Of a stretch of DNA of 64,000 bases, positions 24,701 through 39,165 are shown piece by piece. The DNA is from Cricetomys ansorgei (taxonomy: Eukaryota; Chordata; Mammalia; Rodentia; Nesomyidae): NCBI GenBank assembly GCA_026225945.1, contig JAMJFZ010001133.1, positions 6,220,501 to 6,284,500 on the forward strand, written 5' to 3'. Positions within the stretch are counted from its first letter, which is position 1. The number at the start of each line of letters is the position of its first letter. A program made the translations under genes and the position numbers. The notes under the pieces are model-generated. The model was not told the origin of the DNA and did not search any database. It worked only from the letters and a program-made list of their open reading frames with translations.

Positions 24701-25910
24701 CATTTTACAAAACTAGCATTGATTTTTTGAATGCATCCACTTGAAATATACTCTTAATGTACAGTGAACATGATGGCATTTATATAAAATTTTAAAACAA
24801 TAAACTCCCTTAGCTTGGTATTTTAAGGATAAAATCCATATCCAAAACTTCAAAATAAATTTGTGGCTTCCTTCCTCACTCTACTTTGTGTTTCCACTTG
24901 TTGATTCAATAAATTAGCCATACAAAATGTCCTGCTTTAGTCTTTGTATCTTTATCGCTATTTCTTTAATGTATCTTTCTCTTACATCTTGACAACACAT
25001 CTTTACCTCTCCTACTTTAACTAATTAGAAAATCTACAACACTACAGAGTGTCAGTTCCCAGCGGACAGTGTGTCAAGGAGGCATTGAAGACAAGTGCAT
25101 CAGCAGGCTATGGGTGAGGTTCTAGAAAGACAGGCCACATTGATGGACAGGGATTTCGAGCTAATAAATTCCCTAAGGCTATTGCTTACCCTTTGGAATT
25201 TACAGGCAGATACAGCTGAAATACTTTCCAGCTGTCTCGTTTCCCATGAGAGATAGAGGCTAAGTTTAAATGACCCACAAATAACCCTCTACTTGGGATG
25301 ATTTCAGAACACATCATCCACGAAAAAAGGGGGAGTAGGAAGAATGAAAAAGCATAAAAGTCCCTGTTCCAGAAACACAGAAAAGTGGAAAGGAAACCAT
25401 ATTCTCTGGCTCCATGCTCAGTCCTTAAGCTAGTGAGTTCACAGTGGGTGTTAGGAAGTCCAGATATTAGTTCAGACACTGTTGGCTGGACACTCAGAAA
25501 GGATAAAGAAATGGGTGGTGTCCTGTCCACTGTACTTCTTGCCCCATGTTAGATTTTATTCAGAGCTCATAACACTGATTTGCATACTCACTTATTTTGT
25601 CACCTACATCCCCTTTATCTCCCTATATATATATATATTTTTTACATTTATCTCTTATTTATTCTGTGTCTATGCACATGTGTGCGTATGCTTGAGTGAA
25701 TTAGGCAAGTATGTAGATGTCACAGAGCAAGCTGTGGGTGTTATTTGTTTTCCTCCATCACCTGTCTTATCCCTGTTGAACTTTGATCTTCGATTTTGTC
25801 CAAAGTGTTTAGCTGCTGAACCATTTCACCCTTGCTCCTGTGACTCTAATCATTCAAATACTCTATACTCTTTAATAGACTTGGGTCTTTCTTCTTTAGT
25901 CGGGGATTCT

Positions 25911-25951
<41 letters not shown>

Positions 25952-28900
25952 ACGCCATTGTGGGACTTTTCCAGGAGAAGATGTGAACAAATATTTTTAC
26001 AGCCCAGCTAATCAAATAAAATAATTCATCACACGTTTAGCTTAATCATGTTTGAAGTTTTACTTACAGGAGACTGGGTGATTCAGAGGCAGATACTTCA
26101 CAAAAATCATCCCAGTGTTTGGCAATGACTGACAAAGCTGAATTGGAGGTTCATGCCCAGTTTTCTTTCACCTCTTCCCAACAGTCTTTTCTTTTGTTAT
26201 TTTATTACTTACAGAACCTAGAGGAGGTGCTTGTAACAACTTGAGCTTCCTGAGTATTACATGCTTCTTGCCTCCTCCCTGGATGGAAACATATCAATTT
26301 TGAGGAAACCCTTATACAGATGGCTGTGGAGACCGTGACCTTCTCTATTCTCTTTGCCCTTTGCCATACTTATCAACACCGGGTATCCTTTTCATTAATT
26401 CTTGTTGGATATATTTTTTTTTTTTACTTGTAAAGGGCAACAGAGTTCTATAGATTTCAAGGAAATGTATGTCACTGGAGATCATCATAATATGTGATTT
26501 AAGTCAGTACAAGAAAGACAAACGTTGCATCTTTGCAAAGATTCTTGTTGTCTAGATTTTATAGCAACATAAATTTATATATGCACAGATGATGTGAAAG
26601 AACAGCAAAACTGTCTAAGAGATGAGGAGGTACAAGTCGGGGGGAAAATGAAAAAGGGGAGAGGAGAGTAAAATATGTGAATGGGAGGCTATTAAAATGG
26701 ACTATATTGATACATAAAGGTGGTTTTTAAGCTGTGGTATATTTTTTTAAGAAAAAAGTGTAAGATAATTCAAATTAGATCATTCATGTAGAAAACTTGG
26801 TAGCTAACAGGCTAATACAGAGTTTCTGTTGTCAGATACTCTGAGCTCTGACAATTCTCTTTTGTATTAAACTTGTTTTATTGATTTTTTTATGTCATGT
26901 ACATTTGGAAATGCCACCAACAACTTGTCATCAACTCTTTTACTGACATATTTTGTCTTGAAAATATTTAAACTTCTTACTCTTCTCAAGAAAGTGACAA
27001 TTTATTTTCTCTTCCATTATTGATTATTAGCTGTGAATTTTGTACATATTGGTATTTTAATTCTTTACGGCCATTAGAATACTCCTTTTGACTGGTTGTT
27101 TTTCTTAGACTACAAAATAAGCAGGCAAACAAGCATAAAAAGCTGCATTATTCTCATCCTTGATTTCCCCATCCTTTATGCTGCTGTCTCACTTGTGGTA
27201 ACCTGTAGGATTCTACCTGTGTCTTTATGTTCCATGATATATGGAGGTTCTTAATGTGCTTTCATCTGCTTATTCTTTTTACTCTGTCTCTGATGTGTGG
27301 TTTGCATATTTTGTAATTTTTTTAAACTATAGACCTAAATTATACTCCCAAATACATGATTACAATCTACTCAGTCCAGAGGGTCCCTCAGTTATCCTAT
27401 GGAAAACCATTTTTTCCATTTTCAGCACTCCCCACTTGTCTCTAGTTCCTTGTCTAAAGTTGAGACCTCTTGGGCTTTCCCCTTTTTCTTTCCACATTAG
27501 CATGTGTATTTTCCTTGTTCTTAAGGTACTATTTTGTCAGCCATGTTGATTTGACCTCATGGGTGTAAGCCTCTCTGAGGTTTTTAAAAGACACCATCTA
27601 GTAGCAAACCCCTGTTTGTCTGGCTTTTACAATCTTCTTGTGCCCTCATTCACAATGATCCCTGAGCCTTATGTGCTGGGATTCTTATTTTTGAAACAAT
27701 TCACTTGGTTGTTATGAAATTGAACATGCCAGAAAATGCACACTTATAATAATGACAATATAATAAATGTGGTTCACATTTTCTCTTTTCTTTATCATTG
27801 AATACTGATTTTTCTACTTTTCTTCTCAGAGATATTAAGTCATCCTCAGGACTTCTTCGTAAGTGTATAGAGCTAGTTAACATAGGGCTTATTATATGAC
27901 ACATTTTTGTGGAGGTAACAAGAGATGTTAACACAGAAAGCACTAGGTTCAGAGAGAATCATACTATTATTTAGGAAGTTATTTTCTTAATCTCCATTAC
28001 AAGTTGATCATAGTAAATACAATAAAAAGAACTTTTTTTTTCACCACTTAGGAGAGAGATGAAAATTAGAAATGCTTAAAATTGAAGGTCAGATGATTGT
28101 TTATAGTAACAAGAGTCATCATTAAGCAAAAAAGCTAAACAAAAACACACTTGAGGTGTCACATAGGAACTCTTCTTGAAGGAACCAGGAATATGGGCTT
28201 TCTCACATGGAAGACTGTTCCATTATTTATGATGTGCTTTATATAATTGTATATGAAGATGATGTGCGCCAGTAAAAATTAGTTGTCAAAACTGATGAAA
28301 TTTCAACCAAGGTATATACAGAAATATTTTAATTTTGGTAGATATTTTTAATAATTAAGGAATACATGATCCACATATTATCAGTGTTATACTTTGTTAA
28401 TTTCATATTTTTGCTTTCAGTAAAAAAGTACTTAACATGCATATGCATAGCATGATTTCTTTAATATATTGGGAACACCAACAACATTTGCAAAGATAAT
28501 TATATTTAAAATATTAGAAAAAAATTATTTCTGCTATTTTTTATATACCACAGGGAAGAATGCCAAAAAGAATTATTCTCAGAACCTATATTAAACTATC
28601 CTTAGTAAATATTCTTAGTTTTCAGAGGTAATTAGTGTAATTCTTTTCCCAGGTATAGAGTCTGAGTCAATCTCTTAACAAACATGTGCACACGTTTTTC
28701 TTAAATTTGTGATTATTATAGTAATCATAGTAATTCCTTCCTCTATATAGGTTTTTATTTGTTATGGTAAAATAGAAGAATTGTATCAGTGTATCTAAAT
28801 AACAACTTTATTTAAGAAATATATTTATTTATTTAAGGATTTTTTTTGTGTATGTGTGTGTGGCTTTTAGTACATCCATGATGTTGTACCAGTCACATAT

Positions 28901-29330
28901 TTTTAATATACAATTACTTGACTTTTGTTCAGTATTATGTTAAATTTAAGAGAAATAAAAAAAGATGCTTAACAGAATTCTTCCACACAAATGCTCACAG
29001 TTGAGGAGAAATATTTAAGCAGGTGGGTACCAAAGTGTTGTCAAAGATGTATTCATAATGAATCATTCCTTCTTATTCTCTGGTGAGGTCAGATCTTTGC
29101 TTTGTGTGTTTTTGTGTTGTTGTTGTTGTTATATATAAAGTTTTTGGGTAGTTTGACAAAGACCTAAAGGTTCTGGGGTGCTATTTAACCATTACTGTTG
29201 AAACAATGTCCTACGCATCCTACAGGACAGATTTATGAAAGAAAAACATTAAGAAATGTATAAGTAATATCACAGTTTAAATTTTTGTTTTGTATAAATT
29301 AAGATTTTAAGGAAAATTAAGATATGGATA
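24701..29330. other. Gene desert with a GT microsatellite
   Basis: No supported gene. A 180-codon plus frame at 25482-26024 runs through a GT tract (about 25915-25950) and has no recognisable domain. A block at about 26060-26300 may be an old repeat but is unclassified. The rest is AT-rich. Confidence 0.5.
25915..25950. repeat. (TG)n microsatellite
   Basis: Uninterrupted TG tract of about 18 units. Confidence 0.95.
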
Positions 29331-29460
29331 TCATAATATATATATCTATATATAGATATAGATATAGATGATATATAGATATATAGATGATACATATATA
29401 TGTATAGATGTAGAGATATATAGATACATAGATATATGGATGATATATAGATATAGATAA
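29331..29460. repeat. Imperfect (TATAGA)n-type satellite tract
   Basis: A run of TATATAGATA/GATGATATAT permutations of about 130 bases. The Ile/Tyr-rich minus-strand frames across it are repeat artefacts. Confidence 0.9.
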
Positions 29461-32400
29461 GGATTGCCATTCCAGCTGGCAGATTTGCCACATGTAACTA
29501 TTCAATTTTAAAAAGCCATAGTAAAAGTCACAGAAATGATATATAAAAATAAATCAATAAATAAATTAAACAATTATCAAACAGAAAAAAAGAAGATATT
29601 AAAAGTTTGGAGAAATTCCCAGAAGTAAACAGATGGTAGAAGATTGAATTGAGTTAATGAGTTTCACTAATAAATACTATTTATATAATTATAATACTAT
29701 AAGTGCTATTAATCAAGTTTAATTTTTAGAAGTGTTTCAGAGAAAAATCCTGATTAACCTAAGTAAATATATAAGGTAAAGCATAAATCTTATACGCTAA
29801 TTTTAAAAATAATATAGCCAAGAAGAAAAACACCATTAATTATTTAAATAACTCCTTTCTTTTTTATTTGAGAAAATGCTAATGTCTCTTTGAAAACCAT
29901 TAAAGTCAACAACCATGAATAACACAAAAGTGAGTCTCAGAGTCATTACTAGTATATTGCTACCTGAGTGAGAACTAAATGTCACGTTTGCACTTAGGGA
30001 AAACTTCCATTGAAATGCATAAATTTAGAACATTTTAGCCTGTAATAATGTATCATTTATTCTTGACCTACTAGAACTTTTTGTGTTTGAAGAATATAGC
30101 AAGTTATTAAGCAGAATAACTCTAAATTTGTTTTTATTTGATGTTTAACCATGCATTGATTCAAATTCCATTTCTGGCTGCTTTACCACTGAATGTTATT
30201 ATGCTCTCATGAAGGCTTTGACATCAGAAATGTGATCAACTTGTTGCAATATCATTACATTATTCTTATACTTAGCTATTACAAAATGTACTAGCTCTTA
30301 TTTTAGTCCTACAAGCAATTTAACGTTACAGTTCTGAATGAAAACAAACACATAAAAACAAGCTGCTTAGGATAACATAAATACTTAAGGTCAATCAAAA
30401 GAATGGATGGTATAAACATCAAATAACAACTTTAGATCTGGGGAAAAAAAAAAACAAGACCCTGAGGCCTGTAAATGTTAACCTAGGAAAAGGCTATGGT
30501 TTTGAGTGGTGACCTCTTTATCCTCTTTCACAAGCTGTGTCCCATCACCAATATTGTCTATGTCCTAAAATGTGGGTCTGTATGCATTGTCTCCTCACTT
30601 CCGTTCCTTGAACATGATCTTATCCTGTTGAAAACTCTATCCAGACCACAAAGCAGATGATATTTTCTTCCCTAACTCAGTAGTTTTTCCAGGTTTCCCC
30701 TTTACGAAAGTTGCATTTCTTCAGGTTTGCAACTCCAGTTGCATAGGTACAGTTTAGTGATGTAACATTTACTCAACTTGGTTTCAGAAATCTAGAAAGT
30801 GAGAACTCATTATTAACTCTCCTTTTCTATTTTCTTCTGTTCATAGGGTTTTGTAAATAACATCTTTACTAAAATGTACTGATTATTATATTTGAATATA
30901 CTAACTTATTTTTCTTATACTTGATAGTGTCTGGACCAATTTTACTCTCTCAGATTTCTTTTATTTGGGAATAATTATTGCAAGGAATAATTTGGCTATC
31001 TAGCGCTACCATTTTTATTGTTTTGTTTTTCAATATTGTAAAGTTAGCTAATATTTCTTTCTTTCTTTTTTTTTTGAGAAATCCTGTAAAAAATTTAGAG
31101 TATATATTTTTACACAAAGTAATTTGCCAAGAAAATGTTCCTAGCAAGATATTACAAGTGATGTATTAAATCATTAAGCATTCTGAATTAAAAAATGTTT
31201 AAGAAGGTATGCTAGTGTTGGGGATGTTATAAAGACTGACTTTCCATTAATATGCCAAACAGAATGTGAGAATTCCACTACCATTTTCTTTGCTGAAATA
31301 AAACCTTTTTTATATGTAAAGGGCATCGTTAAATACTATTTTGGAATTTTCTTCCTTTAGAAATTTTGAATGTGTCATTTACTTGCCAGATAAAAATTCA
31401 TCTAATTTTTCAGTTGTTAAAATTGAGATTTTAAGTAATGTAGATATTACCAGTTATGAATATCTAATGCATGTCTCCAGATGTACTTTTACATTTATTT
31501 TGGCTCTTCATAAGTAGCAGAAGCACTTTGAAATATATATGCATACATATACATATAAATTATAATTAGTGAATTATATATATAATGAATATATATTATA
31601 CGTAATTAAAATCTATTTACTATTACCCTTGCTTTGTTAAGGCAGACATACTACGGTGATAATTAAATATCCAGATGTTGTTGCTAGACTTCAATAGGGA
31701 AACCCAGACCTGCCATGTGCAAAAGTTGATTGACTTGACTAACTTGCATGACCTGGATTGGTTAAATCTCTAGAAAGTGGGATTATAACACCCCTATCAT
31801 GAAGATAATATAACTTATAATATTTTCACACTTGAGACACCATTTAAAATAGTCCAAACATAGGTAATATCATCAACATAGAATGAGATTTAAAACTATG
31901 TATTCTTAAAAAGAACCATTTGCAATTATTCCAGCCATAGATCAAGGTATAGATATTTAATATTATAGTTTTCACAAGCAAAGCTACCAAATTTGATGTG
32001 TCTATTTTGGAAAGTGTAGTTTTCCCCTTAATTATCATAACATCAATGAAAGATCACAGCTCAGATGCATCAAGCAACCACTAGGGATTTGAATATAGGA
32101 GGTACCCATCTGAAATGTTCTTGTCAAAAGATATGAACGTTGTATTTAAAGGAATCTAATTAACTTAAACGATAACACAAATGCAGAGATAGCTTTACTT
32201 ATGAATATGTTATATTGACACTAGTGTGCATGCCTTATTTTTCTTCAGACTGTGGAAATGCCATGCTTTTAAACAAAGGACTAAAATTCTGTCCCTTGGT
32301 AAAAGTCTAAAGTTTGTAATAAAAATACTTTGGTTTAAACTTCCATCACTTAAACTTCTGAATTATTTTAGGTACTTACAAAAAGCACTGCCTAGCTCCT

Positions 32401-33934
32401 CATGTCAAATATTCCCTAAGAAGAATAATCATATAAATGTGTCATGGCTTTTATGAGTAAAGAGTCTGTCTCGGGAGTCTGGCTTGCATTTACCCTAGGA
32501 GAAGGAAGAATCCTGTGGGCAATGGGGATCCCTAAACATTTGTTATGTGTTCACATGTGTGACCTGAAGAAAGTTCACCTGGTACTTAAGACTAGGGGAC
32601 CCACTTCAGACTTCTCTTACTTGCACAGAGTCTGCCACATTGGAAGTGCTTTTCTTTTTTCTTTTCCCAGGGACTTTTCTCCTTTCAAATCTTCTATATT
32701 AGGTTAATTTTTCACTGAGTGGCAGTTTCAAGAGGATAAATTCTTTATGTCTTTCTCTAGAAATACCATCTTAAGAACAAATGACTGATAGTGAGGAACA
32801 TTAAATGGCATAAATAAGCATTAGGGACAAGAATTGTCTTAAAAACTAAACATAAGAGTACTGTAACTCATGGCTTGTTGTCTTCAAGCTTTAATCCTCA
32901 GTAGTAAATATAAACCTCATACTAAACCTTTTACAAATGCGCCATGTAGCTGATAACAAAGACATGATGGAGCTGAGCTAGAAAGGGTACATTTGTACCA
33001 TGGAGGTTTCTTCAGAAATTGAAAGGGACTAATTACTGAAAAATAATTCAATAATTCTGAATGATGTTATATGAAAGAAGTCAGAATGTAATATAGAAAG
33101 GAATCACATTGACAAATCCTTAGAAATGCAGGTTACAAGAAGGGAAAACATCTTAATTAATGTCAAGGGTCAAAGGAGGAAAATAAATCTATGCAGGTCA
33201 ATAATTATAAAAAGTGAATACTTACATGAATTGAATATGTCCTAAACATTGACTGTTCTTATAGATAGGAAAATCCTTTATGTATTTTAAAGTCACATAC
33301 AATATAATACACACAAGTAAATCAACTGTAACTTGTAAAGTTAAGAAAAGATAAAGGATGTCAGTGAGTCTTCTCATCCTGATATCCTGTTTAAGCCTTT
33401 ACAAACTATCTCCATCAGATAAGCATGAAAAAGAATATAATAAGTATCTCTTGATTATATTTTAAAATGTCAGGAGTGTGTAATTCATCTCATTGTTTTG
33501 TTAGCATCTTGGAGACACTGATCTTCTCAGCGAATATTTCAGAATATGTGAAACAGTTAGACAGTAAAAAAAATAAAGCCCTGAAATAAAAAGATATATT
33601 TAAGCTATTGTAATATTCTAAAAATAATGTATCAATATCAGGAACGAGAAAATGTCTATTACCATCTTTATGATCAAGTTAAAACTTGTTTTATCTACTA
33701 ATACAAAAAAATAAAAATGAATAAAGTTCATTAGAGATTAAAAACAAGCATCAGTATTTATACATGCACACAATAAATCAAAATTTAAAAAAAAAGACTA
33801 AAGCAACAGAAAAGAAAGCAGTCGCTAAGAAAAAATAAATATACTGGAAAATACGAATACAAAAATATACATTAAAATGTACCAAACAGCACTAAACCAC
33901 CATCATTGACTGATGGAGATTTGTTATAAGGGCA
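29461..33934. other. Gene desert
   Basis: About 4.5 kb of AT-rich DNA without a supported gene, RNA or classifiable element. Several 60-90 codon frames (such as 32226-32456 and 32444-32707) have no family signature. Confidence 0.5.
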
Positions 33935-34748
33935 AATACCTCCTTTAGGACTCAGGAAATACCATAGAAGAGGACTCAGAGAGTGTGTAAGTCCGAGTGG
34001 ATGGAGGACACCAAGGAAACAGGCCTTCTAAACACAGCAGGAGTGAGGCATATCTGAACTCACAGAGACTAAGACAGCATGCACAGGGCCTGCACAAGTA
34101 TGAACCAGATAGGGTCCTAGAGCTGAAAGGAGAAGCAGACACAGGCCCTATTTGTAACTAGAAGCAGTCTTCATATGACAACCACTTGCAAATGGAAATT
34201 TAGTTTTCCAAGGTAGTCTCACTGGGAAAATGTAGTCTTAAGTATAGGCTGCACGCCTAGAAGTAGATGGCCAATAGAAAACACACTAAGTACAAAGGTA
34301 ACTTTGGAGGCTCCATTTCTCATAATGTTATGTCAGGGCTTTTGTTTTTAATCTTAATTTATTTTATGTATTTTTAAATTATTTTTTGTTTTTATTTACT
34401 GTCCAAGTCCTTTGCTTGCACATTATGGCTTCCAGTTTAGTGTTTTTATGGGATTCTTCAGAATCAGAATGAGTGGGTTTCTGTATCTATATCTTTCGTG
34501 TACCTTTTCTTGGCTTTTTTCTTTTTGTTTGTTTTGTCCAATTCTGATGTGTTACTTTTTGTTTTATCCTATTATTTTTTAAGCTTTTATTATATCTTAG
34601 AAACCCAGTTATTTCTAATGAAAGTAGAAAAGGGATGGAACATGAGAGGGTAAGTGGGGAGGAGCTGGGAGGAATAGAGGGAAGAGAAACTAATCCGGAC
34701 ATATTGTATGAGAAAATAAAATCCATTTCCAATAACAGTAACATAAAA
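33935..34748 (+). mobile_element. L1 3'UTR, 5'-truncated
   Basis: 3' portion of an Lx-type L1: ACACAGCAGGAGTGAGGC, CAGAGACTAAGACAGCATGC, ATGACAACCACTTGCAAATG, and finally a purine-rich tract (about 34625-34695) and AATAAAATCCATTTCC just before the end. No ORF2 remains. Confidence 0.7.
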
Positions 34749-35760
34749 GTTATTAATCCAGGAATTCTTTCAGAGTGTTAATGGAAGAGTAGTTTGTTGC
34801 ATTAGTCTTTTAATAAGCATTTACTAAGCATTAGTCTCCTGGAGTAGAAGATATGCAGGATCTATGAATCATTTCCACTTAAGGCACATAGACAATATGT
34901 AGTTTACATTGTATTACTCAATACTTTTCTCTCTTTAATAATATAAAGCATTTAAAATGGCCTCTGAGGCAAAGTTTTAGGCACCTACTGGAACTTTCAG
35001 TAAAAACCTAGATTCAGTAATGCTATATATTTTGTAGAATGTAGAGGGTATGTGTATGAGTGGCATTTTAAAGTAATTGTAAGATGTACTATATACACAA
35101 GGAGAAAATAAAAAATGAGAAGAAATTTTCTTGGATAGCCTATTTATATAACATTTGAAAGTTGTTTCATTTACTTAGAGGGTATTCATTGTGTTACATA
35201 AAGATTAATGTTTTAGTGTAATTTGACCCTTCTCTGAATAAATGCAGTCAACCTCCTCATGGCAATGTCACAAACATCCCTGAAGACATGCTTTTGGAGA
35301 AGAATACATAGGTCACAATTCCTTTGGAAATTAAGAAATTCTCTTCTTCATTGTAGGTGCAAGCAAAGATATACCCCAGGGAGTTTTTATAGACTGTTGA
35401 AAAACAGGTCAATTTGTGAGATAATACAAGTACAAAAGATACAGTGGATAAGCCTCAGTTTCTTCTGTGGGCTTGTGGTCTTTCTGATGTGATTAAATTA
35501 GAATTATACAAGTATTCTGACCAAAAAAATCTGGACCCCAAGACCACGGTAAAAAGGAGCTTCAGGTGTCATCAGTGTTCATCAAGGGATCATTCAATAC
35601 CTAATGATCAATTCTGAAAACAGGCATACAACTAACATACAGACTGAGCAGGGTATAATTATTTAGGAACATTAGGGGTATATCAGGAATAGTAGGGAAT
35701 GCAGCCTATGTACAAATATATTTTCACCATCTCTATAAATAAATTTATAAAAATGTTTGA
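34749..35760. other. Gene-free AT-rich stretch
   Basis: Nothing beyond AT-rich sequence is recognised. A 77-codon frame at 35259-35492 has no family features. Confidence 0.45.
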
Positions 35761-35761
35761 A

Positions 35762-35907
35762 CTGTGGATCTATTCTTTGGAAATGCTGGTTTTCATGCTC
35801 GGTAGTAAGTTTTCTCTGATGAAATCTTCACATTGCTATAGAAAGCTTGATTGAGAGACAATTTGTAACCTTGGGACATGCTGCAGTTCTATGTTACAGA
35901 GTGAAAG

Positions 35908-35909
<2 letters not shown>
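35762..35909 (+). repeat. Local duplicate, copy A
   Basis: About 150 bases that recur in diverged form at 36503-36650, same orientation. Shared landmarks: TTTTCATGCT, GAAGCTTG/GAAAGCTTG, GGACATG, TTCTATGTT. A GT microsatellite follows immediately. Confidence 0.65.

Positions 35910-35955
<46 letters not shown>
35910..35955. repeat. (GT)n microsatellite
   Basis: About 23 GT units directly after copy A of the local duplicate. Copy B has GCGTGGTAGTG near the corresponding place, a possible seed sequence. Confidence 0.95.
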
Positions 35956-35957
<2 letters not shown>

Positions 35958-36502
35958 CAATTACAGGAAGAATCCATGGGTTTAAAAGAGGGAAAGGAGG
36001 GCATAAGAGAGGGTTTGAATGGAAGAATGGAAAGCAAAAGATGATTTAATTATATTAATCTCAAATAATAAAAGCAGTAATTAAGAATAATGGTAGGAGC
36101 TTTGTTCAAGTGAACTAGTTATTTAACTCTGCTGCTCTTTTTCAGCCCCTATTGTTCAGCTATTGTTTTACCATACAAAATAAAATAAAATCAGTAATCT
36201 AGTAGTGGCCTACAAGTATTCAACTGGTTAATAGCTGTAAGGATTAACTTGTATATTTAATGCAATAAATGAAATGAGTCAAGGAATTAAAACAACCAAG
36301 CAATATAATGTCCTCTTGTGGGGAATAACTAAAGAAGCTAATTATTGGACTACAAAAATAATAAACACTTGAAATGTTCTTTCTATCAAATTTAATTGCT
36401 GTGACCTATTTCCAATGTTATTGCAATTTAAGTGATAAGTTACAATGAAATAAAATCTAATATAGCATTATTTTTCTTAACTTCTGAATAATTATGTTTC
36501 AT

Positions 36503-36650
36503 CTGTGGGTCTTTTTTGTGGAAATGATGATTTTCATGCTGGGTAATATGTGTTCTCTGATGAACTATTCACAATGTCATAGGAAGCTTGCTTTAGAGTC
36601 CCTTTGAACCTCAGGACATGTTGTGCTTCTATGTTGAGGATTGAAAATAA
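36503..36650 (+). repeat. Local duplicate, copy B
   Basis: Diverged second copy of 35762-35909, about 740 bases downstream. It could be an ancient tandem duplication or two members of an unrecognised repeat family. The 116-codon minus frame at 36534-36884 overlaps it; copy A does not keep that frame open, which argues against coding. Confidence 0.65.
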
Positions 36651-38030
36651 AAGCAAAAGCGTGGTAGTGTTATTTGCTAAGGTGTTAGCACAGGCTTGTT
36701 TTCCCATAATAATGGAGTCCAGGAGGCTGGTGGGAACACTATAAAATGTCAGCTCTCCAAGGTGTCTGCACAAGTTGAAATTCAGTAATAGTTCATGTCT
36801 GTGTAATGTGGCTGTCTTAGGAGAAACAGAATCTGGACCACACTCTGTGAGATGGCATTTAAGGTAAACAGGAGAATTCTTCACCTATTCCCTCTTGTTC
36901 TTTCTCTTCCTCAAAGAAGCAAGACACCCAAGTTCAAAGCACTGAAAACAAACAATTAGAAATCAAATCAAAGCCTGTTTGGCTTCACAATTGAATGGTG
37001 AGATGCAGTTGGAATCTTAACAATGCAAAGTAATAGCCTGCCGAATTGAATGAATATAGCTTAATAACTTTGGACCACAGAAAGACTTGGGTAAAATTAA
37101 AAAGTAATGTAAAGTACCTCAGTATGCTGCACTGAATTAGTATTTGTAGGCCTGTGCCTACTCCCTTTCTGTAATGAGGACTGCTATTTCATTTCCAGGG
37201 GATGCCTGCATTAGCTAGCATTAATGTGTAAAAACCCACCTAAGCTGGTTTGGAAAGGCACACCAAATTTCCATTATGTTTCAGTCAAAAAGTGCTTGTT
37301 TTGCAGGATGGAGTCTATGTCAATAAAATGGATTGAGTGTCACTTAAACCAAGTGACGTGCTAATCTTCTAGAGGCCCGTGTCCTTAATCTCTGCGGGAC
37401 ATGAGTCAGTTTAGAAGCGTGAGCTGTTCTCACAGGTAGTAACTATTGAGTTCTTTAATGTAAATTCAAAAGCAAAGCTTATCAGTGTGTTTCAGAAATG
37501 GCTTCAATATGGTTGCTGTCTATGAAATAAAACAGGTCCTCCTACGTCCCCCCAGTCCATGGGCAACTTCCAAGTTCTTACAGTGCCTGGGAGCACCCTT
37601 TAATTACACAGAAATTGGTTTTGGTGATAGCTGCCCTACGACCAATGGGATTAGAGTCATTTCTTCTGGCTATTATTAAGGAAACTTGACCATTGCCCTT
37701 GTATAGTAAGGCATGATGAAAATAGTAAGTGAAATGGTCTCAATTCAGATTTCTGACACCCTGTAACCCCCTAAATTCTTTAATTTTTTAAAAGCAAAGG
37801 GCCAACTACCTATTTCATAACAAAAGAGCAGAATAATGGAATTTGAATAGAGATGTCTTTAATCCATAGAAGAAGGCATAAAGTATGGGAATGACTCAAA
37901 TTGATATATATAATATAATATATATAATATATATCATATATGTGTGTATAAATAATTTATATATAAATATATATTATATATATTGTATTATGTGTATATA
38001 TATTATTTATATTTGGTTCAGTTTTAATTT
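36651..38030. other. Gene-free stretch with an AT-rich satellite end
   Basis: No gene seen. An imperfect (TATA)n tract of about 110 bases lies at about 37903-38012. Confidence 0.5.
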
Positions 38031-38495
38031 TACTATGCTCTTTTTATTGTTTGAAAATTACATACATTCACAAATACGTTTTGATTAAATCCATCCCACA
38101 TTTCGTCCCCTCCAATTCCTCCCATGTACCTCTCACCACCTTATCCTATTAACATAATGAGTTCTTATTTTTACACCTACTAAGTCCACTTAGTGCCACC
38201 TGTACATGCATGGTGTAGGACCATCTAATGAATTATGGTAGCCTCAAAGCTGCTACTTCCCAGACAAAAACTGACTCTCCTTTAGTATCCATCAGTTGCC
38301 AGAATTCCCTCATTTAGGAGTGGTACTTCATAAACCTTTCCCTGAGCCTATTGGAAATTTTTCCAGCTTGATGTTATGCAGGTTCTTGTGCAAACAGTTA
38401 TAGCTGCTTTCAGTTCATATGGACAATAACTCTCATGTCTGAAAACAGTGTTTCTCTGCAGATGTCCACAAACTTTGTTTTTTACAATCTAATTG
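38031..38495 (-). mobile_element. L1 3'UTR fragment
   Basis: In plus orientation this reads as reversed L1 3'UTR: CATCCCACATTTCGTCCCC, ACAAAAACTGACTCTCC, CAGTTGCCAGAATTCCC, GATGTTATGCAGGTTCTTG and the GAAAACAGTGTTTCTCTGC region. A T-rich start near 38040 fits the reversed poly(A) end. No coding part remains. Confidence 0.6.
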
Positions 38496-39009
38496 ATTTA
38501 TTTTCTGAAGGATCCCTTGGATCCTGAAGCAAAATTAGTCTTTTCTGATATTAAAAATCACATTTGAGTTACTGAGAACCTTGAAAAGATAAAATAAAAT
38601 CAACCACACCTCTGATGGATCAAAGAGATAAATTGTTTGGCACTAAAATCTTGCACACATGTGTTCAAAGAGAATTTCAGATCCTATAACTTTTGTGTTT
38701 TATTTTCAAAGAACAAGTACTGTGTATTTTCGGTCCTCTGTAAAGTAGAAACAATGCAAGAATCACTGGAAATAATGATGTTCATCCATTTGTAACTCCA
38801 TATAGCAGTCAGCTTCATTTTTCATCTGTCTGCTATTAAAGACACATAGTAATTGTTCAAAGGAGCAATTTTAAAATTGTTCATGTTAGCAAGTAATCAG
38901 CATAATAAATTGATTTTTAATCTAACAACTCTTAGAGAAAAAGAATTCAATGTGGATTATGGAAGAATGGATATGTTTAAATAAGCATTGACAATTTAAT
39001 TCAAAGCTA
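38496..39009. other. Gene-free AT-rich stretch
   Basis: Nothing recognised. Confidence 0.45.
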
Positions 39010-39165
39010 ACATCATTTTTATTCATTCTTTTATGTATGTGAGAGTACATTTGCATGTGAGAGTGTGGGTACTTACATATCACCATATATATGTAGAGAT
39101 CAGAGGGCCATGTCAGGTGTCACTCTTAATCTGCCATATCATTTTAAGTAGAAGGTCTTGCTATA
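39010..39165 (-). mobile_element. B2-superfamily-like SINE fragment
   Basis: Reverse-orientation member of the same family as the pair at 19385-20041: GTAGAGATCAGAGGGCCATG followed by TCAGGTGTCACTC is the complement of the AGGAAGACACC...GACCTC-type segment. It is strongly diverged. Confidence 0.45.

Noticed and set aside
25482..26024. 180-codon plus-strand frame
   Set aside because: It runs through a GT microsatellite, is rich in Phe/Ile/Tyr/Cys as expected from AT/GT composition, lacks any domain, and is overlapped by another chance frame on the other strand.
36534..36884. 116-codon minus-strand frame
   Set aside because: It overlaps copy B of a local duplicate whose copy A does not keep the frame open. 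Composition is not distinctive and no family was recognised.
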